A stretch of DNA of 64,000 nt from Chionis minor (lineage: Eukaryota > Chordata > Aves > Charadriiformes > Chionididae): positions 95,032 through 159,031 of the forward strand of contig VZSF01003935.1 of NCBI GenBank assembly GCA_013398295.1, read 5' to 3'. The notes beneath the pieces are model-generated. The model ran no database searches. It saw nothing but the letters and a program-made list of their open reading frames with translations, and was not told the origin of the DNA. Both the position numbers and the translations under genes were made by a program. Positions 35,317-49,000 of this stretch are shown in pieces (position 1 is the first letter of the stretch; each line of letters begins with the position of its first letter).

Positions 35317-36147
35317 GGCGCTCCCCCAGTGGTTTTCCTCAGGGTCGAGTCCACTCCTGAGCCCGCCGTCCCGGCCTCGCTGAGCTTTCCCCTCCTCTCG
35401 CCTCAGTGCTTCCCTGTAGGAAGCTCCCGGCCATCGGCCCCGTCTCCCACAGGGGCGGCCGCCCACCTCCTCCTCCTCATCCCTCTGCAAGGCTCGCGCT
35501 TGCCACCCCATCCCACTTCTCTGAGCCTTCCCCTCCCGGCCGAGGGTCAGGGAACGTGGTCAGAACCTCTCCTGCGGTTTGGGTTTAGACCCTCGGCAGC
35601 TCAGCTCCCACCCGGCTTCCGTCCAGACCCCAAGGGGCCCTCCGGAGCCTGCACCCCGCTGGCTGCTCCTGCTCCGGCCCCCGAGCCACACTCCTGTGGA
35701 TGCCGGTGCAGCAGGCAGGGCCGGAGAAACACAAGAGCTGCTGCTGAGGGTCCCCGCCTGACCTTCCCCTGATTTGGGCACTTCGGGGTCCGCTCCCCTG
35801 GTCTTGATGCCCGCGAATGGCTGGAGCAGGTTTTTCCTCCATCTCGTTGCGAAGGGAGCAGGTTCCCGTGCCGCCAGGCTGCACTCCGCTCTGCGCCGAA
35901 CCAGCTGCGGACGCCAAAGTTTGTGCCGCCAGGCCCCAACTCCTGCCCACCTTCCCGATTGCTGCTTCAGCAAGATTTCCTCCTCCCGCCTCCGCAGCCC
36001 TTTCCAATCACCGTGTCCTTGTTCCTCTTACCGCTCCTCGCCCCGCCTGCGGAACACTCTGCACACAGGCGACACACTGCCATCGGCAAGTAACACCTCA
36101 CACGTTTCTAGACCTTTCCTGCCCGCAGAAAAACCCTACCCCACGTT
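35317..36147. other. GC-rich upstream region of DNAAF2
   Basis: Probably the outer part of the DNAAF2 CpG island followed by plain intergenic DNA. Several overlapping open frames reflect GC content only. No gene or repeat recognised. Confidence 0.45.
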
Positions 36148-36712
36148 TCATAGAATCACAGAACGATTTGGGTTGGAAGGGACCTTGGGAGATCATCCAG
36201 TCCCACCCCCCTGCCCTGGGCAGGGACACCTCCCACCAGACCAGGGTGCTTCAAGCCCCGTCCAACCTGGCCTTGAACCTCCAGGGATGGGGCAGCCACA
36301 GCTGCTCTGGGCAGCCCCAGCCAGGGGCTCCCCACCCTCACAGGCAACAATTTCTTCCTGAGATCTCAGCTAAATCTCCCCTCTGCCAGTTTAAAACAGT
36401 TCCCCCTCGTCCTATGGCTCCACTCCCTGATCCAGAGTCCCTCCCCAGCTTTCCTGGAGCCCCTTTAGGGACTGGCAGGGGCTGGAAGGTCTCCCCGGAG
36501 CCTTCTCTTCTCCCGGCTGAACCCCCCCAGCTCTCCCAGCCTGTCCTCCCAGCAGAGGGGCTCCAGCCCTCCCAGCATCTCCGGGGCCTCCTCCAGCCCC
36601 GCTCCAACAGCTCCGTGTCCTTCTGCTGTTGGGACCCCCAGAGCTGGACACAGAATTCCAGGTGGGGTCTCCCTGGAGCAGAGTAGTAGAGGGGGAGAAT
36701 CCCCGCCTCGAC
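36148..36712 (-). mobile_element. CR1 LINE fragment
   Basis: Minus-orientation CR1. The 3' end comes first on this strand (ATAGAATCACAGAACGATTT, GGGTTGGAAGGGACCTTG), then the ORF2 end with frameshifts up to a [14 protein letters not shown] remnant. It lies between the POLE2 3' end and the DNAAF2 promoter. Confidence 0.9.
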
Positions 36713-36941
36713 CTACTTCCACCAGTATCTCCTGTAGATAACCAGCTATCCCTTCAATGCAGCATGGTGAAAGGCAAAGTTCTCCCTATCTTTAACTTCT
36801 TTTTTTAAAAGCGGTATTTCCTGTTTGATACACATGCATCTGGTTCCTCCAGTTGCCTTCTTTTATTATGCTCTGCCAATTAATCTCCACTGCGACTCTA
36901 CACTTTATCTAAACTGACACCAGTATCTTTTCCTGGAAAAG

Positions 36942-36947
36942 TTTATT
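36942..36947 (-). terminator. Probable POLE2 poly(A) signal
   Basis: AATAAA on the minus strand, about 140 bp beyond the POLE2 stop codon at 37086-37088. Confidence 0.5.
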
Positions 36948-37085
36948 TGTGTACAAAATACACCACTTTTGGCTTTGACATTTATTATAAACAGTCGGTA
37001 ATACATCATAAAATCAGTCCGTCTAAAATGAGTGCTACAGTTGGCTTTAGAAAGGCTTGCTCCCTTTTTGCAGGCGTGCAGAAAT

Positions 37086-40000
37086 TCAGAGACCCTGAAG
37101 TTTGCTGAAAATACCAAACAAAAAGCAGTATTTAGGGTTTTTTTAAAAGACAGTGCACAATACTATTCTATTTCTTGATTTATGAAAGATTTGATAATGT
37201 TTTAAACTATTTAAAGACCTAAAACATCTCATGGTGTGATATTTTCTACGTTCAAGTACAGGTTAGGTGGGTCGAGCTATTATCAATTCCCTTGGGAGGT
37301 GGGTAGGGGGTGTTACACACCCCCGTTTGAGAAAATCACAGCTTCTGCAACAAGGCAGGAAACCGAATCAGACAAGAGAAGTTTGCCCCTTTTCCCACCG
37401 GGTTATACCATCGTCATTTCAAACAAGTAAATTTTCATCATGGTTTTAAGCCCTTTGATATTTTTTAATACTTTCTCGTGTTGCAGCTGCCCTTTTTTCC
37501 AGTCAGCAGAAGACCACCGTTGGAATGAATAAGTACAGATTTAAAATACATGAAACCAAAGCAGGAAAGTGGCTTCTGGGTTTGATGATGATCACAAAAT
37601 GAATTGTTCCGAAGTGCAGTTAACCTACGTAACAAGCATCATCTCCAGAAATGGATCCATTTCCCAGTTGGGTCTCAATTACTGAAAATCATATAGTACA
37701 GTAGTACAGTCTATCTTTCCTGTCACTTTTGGATCATGCTTCTCATCCTGGTTATTTGAGTAATTTCTAAATTTATCATTTTCCTTCTAGGCATTTGGAT
37801 TTCTTATGCCACGTAAGTATGAAGCATAAGTCTACATTAACTGCTAGAACATTGACATTCACTCTGTTGATAAAATTGATTTTCTGCATTCCTCCTGATA
37901 ACTAGAAAGTCAGCGAGTAAGAAGATACTTCCTTTTTAATGAGAAACGGAAGATATTTACCTGTCTTCAACTGTCTTGTTGGAGGGGTAGAATACCTTGA
38001 ATGAAAAACCACTTCTTGGAAATGAACCCTGTAAAGAAAAATGTATGTACGACACTCATGTAAGTAAAATACTGTACAAATAGTAAGAGACCCGCTTGAA
38101 TGCGGCTGCAGCCCCTTCTTATTTTGGTAAAGCTTAAGGAAATCTTACAGGATTTATGCAGAGACAGTCGGAGTTGGTGATGGTGAATGGGTCGTATTTA
38201 TCGGCGATGACGAGCATGTCTGGCACAGGATATACCCTCAGGGAGTAGTCGTAGGCCCAGTACACAGGGCTGACGTACAGCGGAAGTGGTGTCAGATGTC
38301 CTTGTGATAATATAGTCTTTACAAACTGCAAGACAAGCACAAATAGTCAGTTTGAACCATTTTCTACATGGCAAACACTGTCCCGCAGATGCCAATAAAG
38401 AATGTTAATAAAGCAGCTTTGAACCTGGAAATGGTTTTGGGTTTTTTTTGTGTATCTCGCTCCCTCTGATCATTAACAACTTCTAGTAAAGCAGCAACTC
38501 CCCTACAACAGTCACCTGCTGTTTTGTTTGTCGTGTTGTGGGGTTTTTTAATACACAAAGTCCTTTCTGAAGCGTATCAGCCAGTATTTGAAGATGTCAA
38601 AACTATTTCATCGATCAGACTCTCCAACAGAGAGAATCTGCTCCCCTGCTCCTCCAACCCAGGAAGTACCAGCACTGCCATAACTTTCATTTTGTGGGAT
38701 TTTTTTTCCTCATGGCTTTCCTCGCAGTACCGGTTAACCGCAAGACCCACACTTAAACACAATTCCTAAATTATTTCGATTCCTTTGGCTGTTCTGGGAG
38801 TCCAGATACCAGCTGCCCCCTGAAATTCCCTTTTTTATCTGGCAAATTCCAGCCAGGGTATTTTGATTCCTGAAACTCTCTCCTCAAGCCCCTTGAAAGC
38901 TCTTATTATCTGTTATCAATCATGTAGCTGCCTTTAAGCTCCATTTTTCCCAAAAGGCCAAAATCACTACAGCGACTTGGGGGAAATGATAAGACAAAGA
39001 AAATGATATACCAAGCATAGGCCCAGTTATTCCACTAACACTGTAGGAGGCCTAAAATCATTATTAATTCAATCTAACAGTAACAAAATTTCCCTCTCTC
39101 GCTCATCTTTTTACACTGATGGCTGAATTAAAAAAAACTAGTGACACGCAGAAAAGGCAGAGAAAAACTGAAGTATGCAAAAGCACCCCAATACTCTTAT
39201 CTGCAGAAAGTGTTGCAACACATAATTCTACATTTTCTTCACAATTCCGTCCCTTCCAAGCATGAGGAAGCTCTGTATGAGTCCAGGGAGGTGATGGCTT
39301 GCAGCGTACACACACGTGTGTGAAAACACGCGCACCAAAACCAAGGCGCATTGGTGTCCGCAATGGCTCCCCTGCGTTCACAAAGAAACTGAGCCCTGTC
39401 GTGATGCAGCGGAAGGAGATTCTGAGTCAAACAAAAAAAAAAAAAACCCTACAAAATAAATAGAACCAGACTCCATCCATCACTGCAATGAGCCAGTGCT
39501 GCCTGGATCATCCTCATTCAATTATATCAGCAAGCCACATCGACTCCTGCTGTGCATTCATTAACCGGAATCGTAACGTGGAGTGCTGTGGCCACGTATC
39601 AAAGGCTGGATTAAGACTTCAACAGAGAAGGCAGAAAACCCAGATGACCTTTTGGAAAAGTGACATGCTGCTTTGCTGCAAATGTCATGGTTAATTGATC
39701 AAATCTTCTTTTTTTTTTTTTTTTTTTCCAAAAAAAGGTAATTTGTATTAAACTTTGCCTTTAGGTTTCTTGGTACGACATTCATTGCTGGTGCACACAC
39801 ACCAAGTCGGCTCCTGCAAGTTCTGCACTCAAGGGCACCTGCAGTGGGACAGTCAGAATGACCCAGTGCCAGTTATTTTCAGTTATTTTACTGTCAAGAT
39901 GGAAATGAAAGTAATAATTCTAAACATATAGATCCTTCTTACAATCCTTCTTGGTTGTGCTCGCACCGTGTGGTGTGAATGCAGATCAGAGCACCCTGAA

Positions 40001-43000
40001 CGCAGACCTGCTGGTAAAAAAAAAAAGAAATCGAGGAGATCTCAGCAAGAAGCGCGGAACGCGACTCACTCACATGGCTGGGAATGTCCATGTTGCTGCT
40101 GGGGAAGCGCACACAGTTTCTGCACATTTTGTTTACCAAATCTTCGCGGAAGATAATTATTTCTTGGGTGCAATATTGAATCCTAAATGGAAAAACATTC
40201 ACGGAATTAAATTAATTGAGATGAAACTAAAAGACACGAAGATGTGTGATAAAGTTGATCTTCTAACACAGCGAAACGGAAAAGCACATTTGAATTGAAA
40301 TAGGACTTTCCCACCTTCCTGTCATTCCCTCCAGATTCAAAAAAACATGCTTTTGAGCAGGATTTTTATGCTCACTATTAAACTTTTAGTACTACTTCAT
40401 TTCATCACTAATTTATTTATATCTTCATGTATTTAAAACTAATTACAATTGGTGCAAGTGAGGAATTCTATTAATTTGAAAAATTTAGACCGATTTTTAC
40501 AAAATTTGTAATATTTGGAAATTACATCTGCACATAAATTAGTCATTCAGTAAAAAAAGAAGAAAAAAAAAAGCAACATGGAAAATAGGAGTAAGTTACA
40601 CTGTTACCTGCAAGGATTTGTGGTGAAAACTGAAAACGGCACCAGCTGTCTGAATTCCTCAGTAATGTTTTCAGCTAGGGGAGGTCTAAAATAAACCGCC
40701 AACAGGTGTTTCAACGAAGACTCTTACCTTCTTTAACTATTTAACAATATTCCAAAATTTGAAAGAGTGAAGCGAACTGACCTTGGTAAAATAGAACCAG
40801 GACCAGGGTCTTCAGGGCCAGGGACAAACACAAATCGACTACTGTAAAAAGTTCAGCATATCACCTTTATACAAAATGATCCTAGAAGTTTCTAAACATT
40901 GGTTATATACTGCTGTTACTCCACAGACGCATCCAAATTCATCCACCTATTCTGGGGTGGAGATGACAGCTCTTCCCAACCTTATGAACACAGCTAAGGC
41001 CCAAGATCCTTTAACGACTTGAAAGGAGGTTGTAGCGAGCTGGGGGTCAGTCTCTGCTCCCAAGGAACAAGCGACAGGACAAGAGGAAATGGCCTCAAGT
41101 TGTGCCAGGGGAGGTTTAGGTTGGATATTAGGAAAAACTTCTTTACCGAAAGGGTTCTCAAGCATTGGAACAGGCTGCCCAGGGAGGTGGTGGAATCGCC
41201 GTCCCTGGAGGTATTTAAAAGCCGGGCAGACGTGGTGCTGAGGGACATGGGTTAGGGGTGGGTTTGACAGTGTAGGTTTATGGTTGGACTTGATGATCTT
41301 GAAGGTCTCTTCCAACCCAAGTGATTCTATGATTCTAAGATACACATCCGCTCCTCACTAAAGTGGAGGAAACCTGAAGAACTGTTCACCATGGAAGGGG
41401 GACTGCCTACGGCAAGGGAGACAGCCCAGGCGGGCAGCCGGGCTCAGGACTCAGGAATCACAGAGCGGTTTGAGTGGGAAGGGACCTTTAAAGGCCATTT
41501 AGTCCAACCCTCCTGCCACGAGCAGGGACATCTTCAACCAGATCAGGTTGCTCAGAGCCCCGTCCAACCTGGCCTTGAACACTTCCAAGGGATGGGGCAT
41601 CTCCCACCTCTCTGGGCAACCAGAGAGACTAGGAGTCGGCCATGTTGGAAGTGGTCCTTAGATCAGCCCAGATCACCTTATCTCAGCTTCTTCTAGGGGT
41701 TCATTCTTCTAAATGGCGAGGAATCGTAGAATAGCTTGGGTTGGAAGGGACCTTTAAAGGCCACCTAGTCCAACCCCCCTGCCATGAGCAGGGACATCTT
41801 CAACTACATCAGGTTGCTCAGAGCCCCCCATCCAACCTAATCTTCACCTCCAGGGATGGGGCATCTCCCACCTTTCTGGGCAACCCGGGCCAGTGTTTCA
41901 CCACCCTGAGCATGCAAGATTTCTTCTTTAGATCTAGTCTAAATCTTCTCTCTTTTAGTTTAAAGCCATCACCCCTTGTCCTATCGCTGCAAGCCCTGTT
42001 AAAAAGTTTGTCCCCATCTTTCCTGGAGCTCCTTTAGGTACTGGAAGGCCACCATAAGGTCTGCCCAGATTCATGGGCTCCAGGACCTCATGCAGGGACC
42101 CCAGATAAGCCAGCAGTGGCACACCACAGAGCCCCACCAGGACACAGGAGGGAGGATCAGTCCGGAAAACATGCTTACAGCTCGCACAGAGCTCCAGGGC
42201 CACAGGCTGTGGCCATTCCTGCTTTTGGGGCTCATTCTAAGAACGGTCTCTACTTTGTGGCTCCTGTTACAAATTCAAAGATTAGAAGCCAGAAAGGACA
42301 AGCCTGGCTGTCTCCCTGTTTTACTTTTCGTTGTACACTTCAATCTCTGTAGAAGGGGTTTAGTTCTCCAGGCCTGGAATGGGGCTCCCACAGAGCAGGG
42401 ACACAAGAAGGGATAAATAAAAGATTCTTTTGCAGGATTGTGTTGCTTCGGTCACTTCTCAAACTAACAGCCGTGGAGAACTGTGTACACAAGAATGGAA
42501 AAGACTGCAACGAGCCATTTCCATGCAGGCAGCAGGCCGCGTTTCCGAGGTCATTTTCTGGGGCAGGTCTACAAAAGGGCTGTAGGTGCTTGTAGCAGCA
42601 TCAAGGCTTCAACGCCAGTGTATAAAGCAGCACCGCCTGGGCAGAACCCTGCTGATTTCAAGGGAACTCCAGGGAATAAAAGAGCTCACCCAAATAGCAC
42701 TTCTGGGGAATCGTGGGCCGTGTTTAATCCACGTGGATAATGTTCCAGGAAAAAGCAGTCTCACCTTTGCTCACTCAATAGCAGCTTCCGTGACCAAGCT
42801 ATTTTAGATAAAATCAAAACCTGACACCGCTCCCAAAACAAACTTACAGGCCTGTAACTAGACCAGCTCGCTATCTGATCATAGCTGGCAGACAACACTG
42901 AGGAAACATGGTATCTGTTCGTTTCTTACAGCAATTAACCCAAAGGTTTCACAAAATAAACAAATTTTCCTTTCCATAGCACTTTGCTGTGTACCTTTTA

Positions 43001-46000
43001 TGAATGCTGGGATATTCACATATAATATCTGCAAGAGCCTTCAAAGAACCTAGAGCCAGGAAACAAAAAAAAAAAAAATCTATGATACAACACCTGGTTA
43101 GACAATAAACACTCATTAGATGAATCACCCCTATACTTCAGTACATTAAAAAATGTGTCACTTAGAAAATAAGGGTTTCTTTTCTGCTCTCTTAATTTGT
43201 TTTGTCATCGTTATTTTAATTTAATGTACACGTCTGAGTGTATACAAAGACTTCCCCACCTTTCAGTGACTGAATTTGATTTTTTCCATACGGTGCAGAT
43301 GAAAAATTTCCACAAAAGAAAAAGCAGGTTGGAGGTGCAGAGGAATAACCTGGGAAAACAGAGTATCTGTGACTATAACATCTGTCCACTTCAGTACCTG
43401 CCCACATTCAGCCTCCAGTCCGTTCCACGAAAGGCAGAAACTGAAACAGCACTTCAAGCTCTGCTACTATTAATATCCCCGAACTATTTTCTTGATGCAG
43501 GCTTTTGTTACCTTAAAAAGGACGACAGCAATGTACAAATGTCACTTCGAGGGAGCGCTCTGTTATTTACAGGCCCAGTTCCAACAACGTCGTTTGCATG
43601 TACCCAACTAACTACCGACCCAGTCATATAATTACACAATTATAATAAATAATACAATTTAGAAACGCACTCTTTCCTTAAAGAGAAAAATAGCGAGTAG
43701 GTAGCAATGGATTACGATTAAACTCCATGATTCTTTCCAATTCAAAGGCTCTACCGACATTTAATTCCCTCTTTGGCATTATAAAGCAACAGTAACTGGA
43801 ACTGCCCGAGCATTTTAAGAATCTGACGAATCCGCACAGTATCACTAATCGCCCAGAAACACATGCTTTACAGCAAAGAGTGAAAAAAGAAACATGATTT
43901 CCGTCCCTACCAGAAAAATAAAAACATCTACTCAGGCATTCATCTCACGTTCCAGGTTACTCTCCATTTTCCTAACGTGCAGTACCAGACTTGGATTTAC
44001 TTTACCATTTTTCAAGCCAGTCGGTAAACAGGACAGAATTGTTTATACCAGAGAAATGGCTCATCCCTGCTATTCCACTCAACTATTATTTTTAGTCTAT
44101 AATTATGAAGCTTATTACTTGCCTATTAAAAAAAAAAAAAGTCTCAAAATAGTAAGTGCAGTAACGTATGCGCCTTTGCCAGCTGAGTTCAGTACATTAA
44201 CCTCACTGACCAAAGTCCCTTGATTATTACTTCCCTTTATCTTTACTTCAGCAATCTTGGGTCACGTTGAGTTTGCTTCGAGGACCTTGCCAAGTTTGAT
44301 CGAGATAGCGAACTGGTTTCGTAACTTCTGCATAAGCGTGGTTAATTTGTGCCCCATTTTCTTTAGGTGAGTAGCACTTCCCCAGCCTTAATTTTATGTT
44401 GCTTATTTTTAAAGCAGCCACCCTCTCACGCTTCCATTCTACCTAAGACAGACAGGACAAGCTGTTCCAAAGCTGCTCCGGAATACAAAGAAGCAATTCA
44501 CACATCTCGCAGATGCTTGCTATCCAAACGTTGTCAACATTACTAATGTAATGATTCGTGGAAGAAACAGTTCATATTTTGAGAGTAACTGACATTTTTT
44601 CATTGGTAGAACCAGGAAGCATTCGAGGGACTGCTCATCTCCGATGAAGCAAGACGTTTTCTTTAAACTATTCCTAAGAAGAACTTTCACAAGCAAGGGA
44701 AACATTCTTGTCACAGCACATAAAATGGCTACTGTCCAAAACAATATTAGTACTAAGTGATTTATAAGTATCAGCTTGCAAAAATATAATACAATCCAAT
44801 TTTTAAAACTGTTAGAGAAAGATCCAAAAGAAATATAATAGCAACCATGAAATGCAAATAGCCGTCACTAAAATTAGACTGAGTCTTCACCAGCTTTGGG
44901 CTTGTGTTCAGTGGGATCCTACCAAAAAAAGATGCAGCAGTTGGGCTTACTCTAGCTTTCTCAAAATGGAAGTTCAACAAAAACGTACAGCGCAGTAACA
45001 ACACGACTCTTGAAAATCATTGCTTGACTTTTTTGTTTAAAAGTATACTTTCAGAAAAAGGGACACAAACCACTATTTCACAAAAGAGCACACCTAGATC
45101 ACAGTTTGACAGCCAATAAAGCTGGCCTAACGCTTAGCAGACCCTAGAAAAAACAGCCTTGCTGTCAGTTGTATGCTGCCTAGCTTCCCCTGCCTGGCCA
45201 GGGATGCGCACGTGAGCAACCACACCATGAAGAGTTCACAAAGGTAAACCAGCAGAAAACTAGTTCTCCAACAAAGACAACTAGTTTTCTGCTAGGGTAT
45301 TCCCTGAATTAGCTCGCCACAGGGTCAGGCTTCCCAGCGCATGCCAAGGAGGGGACCAAGGACTAACTAGCCATCAGGCTGCCTCCCTGCACTCGTCAGC
45401 TCCACCATCAGCGCTGCTAAGGACTAAGGAAAACGGCAAAAATCCTCAAAAACAAGGCTCAGAGTCAAAGCAGTCCTCACCTACCCGAAAACATCATCTG
45501 AAGCTTTTCCAGTACTTCTGCTTGGTCCAGCCACACATCAGAAAGAAACACAAACATGGCATCTTCATTTTCATCCTCCAGCTGCTTTAATTTTGCAGAA
45601 GCCTTTACTGAAGTTGAAGAAGGCCCTCCAAAGAAGTTTACATTCCCATAGAAGGCTCTACATCATTAAAATATTAGTTAGTTCTGTTTTCTTCCCAAAT
45701 AGTTAGCAGTTTTCATCATGACTCACTTAAGCCACTTTGATTGTTATTATGATGATAGGTAGCTCAGATGGTATCAATAATCATCTAGTACTTCATGGAG
45801 AAACCAAGGAAGGGAAATGTCAGTCACCTGCGTATAAAGCAGGGGCGCTGCCCTGCCGTAATTTAACAGATAATCTCAGGGTAATATTTATTCTTGGTTC
45901 TCTCCCCCATCCATTCCTTGAGCAACAAGGAATTCCTTATTCCCATGTAATAGTTACCTAGCTTTGCAATTGAGAAGAGCTTAAATCTCAACTGTCATAA

Positions 46001-49000
46001 CTATGCAGAAGCCAATGGCCTTTGGAAGGGTTTTTCTGCTAATGCTACAGGCTTCAGTGGTGGTCCAAGCAGACCAGAAATGCTTCCTTAAAATTGTATT
46101 TATTTTGAAGCACTTGGGGAGGGGGAAGAATAGCATACTTTAATGTCACAGAAATTGTAAAATACTAACGCGCTTACTTAGAAACCCATTACAAAATACA
46201 GACCGAGGCTGCCGAAAGTCAGTTTTTATACCTAGTGGTAGCAGGAGGCTCAGTAGGCGGAAATCCAAAAGCGTTCACATGAAAAACTTCATCTTCATAC
46301 CAACCTAAGAGATTTTGGAACAACAGAATAACCTTTAGTTTTTCTAACAACATCGTGTCCTAGACATAAGTCAGACAGTTGGCAGCTGTGCTGCGTAGCC
46401 TGTCCCAGCCTCCACTGATCCCCGCCTTGTGACAGCACCAGTCCCCGTGCTCCTCAGTGGTGAACCAGAGCAGGGAACCATCTGGCTGAGAAACAGGCTG
46501 AGCAAGAATCCACCTATTTTCTTCCCCCTAGACGCCTCTTGGAATGGATTTGCTGCACAGCCACATAAAGAACCTTCTCAGCCCAACTGAGTAAGAACAG
46601 TAGGGGAACAAGAATCGTTTTTGCTGGCCCTGCCCCAGAAGAGTCTCCATCAAACCGCACCTTTTCTCGAGAACTGTCCCTCCTCAGGGAAGTAACAGGG
46701 CGATGCTTGTCCCCACTGTCATTTCTGCTCCGAACTTCCATTTACTTTACAAGTTTTAAACACAAAATACCTTATTAGAAAATAGACTGGGATTACCTAT
46801 ATTGCACAGAGCAACACCCTATAAACAACAGCTTACTGTAATTTTGCTAAAACACATCCAAGGCTTCAAAACTGCCTTTCCAAAGCCCTTCGATCATCTT
46901 AATGATAAGGCTCACCGAAGCCTCTGAAGAACCAAGGCTTTGCCAACAGAAAGCAGCATTTTCAGATTGTTAAATCATCCTGTTTCATTATTCTAGTCTG
47001 TTTTACTAACCTAGTCATACGTCCTCCAAGCGCGTTGGAGCCAGGATAACTAAGCCCAACCCTCAAAGCTGCTACAGGTGCTCACATCCCACCGACATCG
47101 CTGAAAACCACAAATTTGGCACAGCTCTGTTCTCTGCCTCCAGAGCCCAGGAGGTAACAGCAAAGGCTTATGGCCAAAAATCTCAGTCACAAACTCAGCT
47201 TATGGTCAAGCCTCGTCAGCATGAGACTTGTCTGCTCGGCCACATCTGGCAGACGTGTAAGTGCAGCAACAGCCATTAACAGAATAACTTATTACAAGCT
47301 GAGAAAAATAGTCTGCTTTACCTTCTGCCAAAACAAAGGATGATTCAGTATATAAACCACTGTGGAACTGGTGCAGAAAGGTTAAGAAATATATTTTTCT
47401 TAGATCAGGACTCTTAAACTAGTTCTTCAGCCAAAGTTTGCTTTCCAGATGGTGTCATACATTTGGACACTACTGAAAGTTCACAGGCTGCCTTAAAAGC
47501 CAGGCAATCACCTGGCAGCCGAGCAGGTAGGCTCATAAGCAGCCCGCAAACAGGAACACGCTCTGCTTCCGCTAGGAGGAATACTAACCTCATCCGAGCA
47601 GGCTCTGCGAAAGGGCACTGCGCTGCAGCAACCGAGTAATTGGAAAAGAAAGAAAAAGACAGAGCTGCAAATTTTTAAATGGTCTGTATTGATTTGCTAC
47701 TCAAGTGAAAATTCTCCAGGTCTACAGGCAATTTCTTCAACTCTTACATCACAGAAAAAGGATATGGCTTTACTAAGGTCTAGCAGGACGACTCCTGTAG
47801 GGTCTTCTAGGAAAAATTTCCCCTAAAAAAACAGAATTAATAAAGCAAAATGCACCCAAACACATAAATGCTTCAATGAGAAGCACCTACCAGTCAGCGT
47901 TTAGACATAACTTAGCGGGTTTTAATATGGTAAGCTTAGAACACACCGGCAGAACTGAAAACAATGTCGTTTACAGTAAGTTTATCTTAGCACCTTCCCT
48001 TTGAGCAGCTGCCGTTCGGATTGCTGGCGCATCCCTGCCCTACACTCACAGCCCCGTGCAACGGCAAGTCCGAACACAGCCCTCAGAAGCTCCGGCATTT
48101 CAAGAAGGGGCATGCCTAGAAAACGTAACTGGTTCTGGCTGCTGACATAAAGCATTACAAAATTCGGTAGCGAGAAGAGAAAGACGTTTTCCCTCGCACG
48201 CGAGCATCAACTGCTTGTGGAAAAGTCTGTTCTTAGGGAATGGAACTTGCAGCACTGAGGTTGATGGGAGTTCTGCCACTGACTTATATGGCAGGATAAA
48301 GTGATGAGATATTTAAGCCTTCCCATTTTCTGATATATTATAACACTAAATGATTGATGACCCAGATGCTCCACAATAAAAAGCAACCTACCTCCTTGAG
48401 CTGAGTTATCATCCCGAGCACAATCACTTCTCCCACTTTAGCTGTATTGCCCAATAGAGTTTCTATTGTTTTAAGCTGGAACCAAAGGTAAAGAATCAAA
48501 TAAGGATTAAAACTCTCCATATATCTGTTCTTAAGCAAGCAAGACAAAGCATCACACAGCACGTTTTTACATAAATACACTGAAATGAGCTACGAGAGAA
48601 TACAGGCTCATCAGAAAAAAATCAAGAGCACATTTCTGAACGTCGAATGTAGCACAGTCCAGGAAAAAGATTTCCAGTAATGGCTGCTAGCATAAAGAAC
48701 TGCTTAGCAAGTAAATATTTATTGGGATTATTTTCTTTACAACTGGATTAAAACTGAAAAGAACAATTCCTGCTCTTGCCTAAGGGTGTCAATTGTAGTA
48801 ACTGGATTCTCAGCAGGATCCAACCTGCACCACAGCCTGCACCCCTACATGAACACTAACTTCTTTTATAGAATCATAGAATCACTTGGGTTGCAAGAGA
48901 CCTTCAAGATCATCGAGTCCAACCATAAACCTACACTACCAAAACCACCCCTAACCCATGTCCCTCAGCACCACGTCTGCCCGGCTTTTAAATACCTCCA

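Noticed and set aside
33916..35511. 531-codon minus-strand frame around DNAAF2 exon 1
   Set aside because: Out of frame with both conserved DNAAF2 parts and carried open through 580 Ns.
35774..36686. 195- and 289-codon plus-strand frames
   Set aside because: They run through the antisense of a CR1 at 36148-36712.
37236..37430. Short plus-strand frames downstream of POLE2
   Set aside because: They lie antisense in the last POLE2 intron and have no recognisable similarity.
47750..47766. Reading the POLE2 exon on to a GT donor (GTAAGAG) 26 bases past the AT-AC site
   Set aside because: This would add ISFFC-type residues not seen in the family and break the phase; the AT-AC reading joins exactly.
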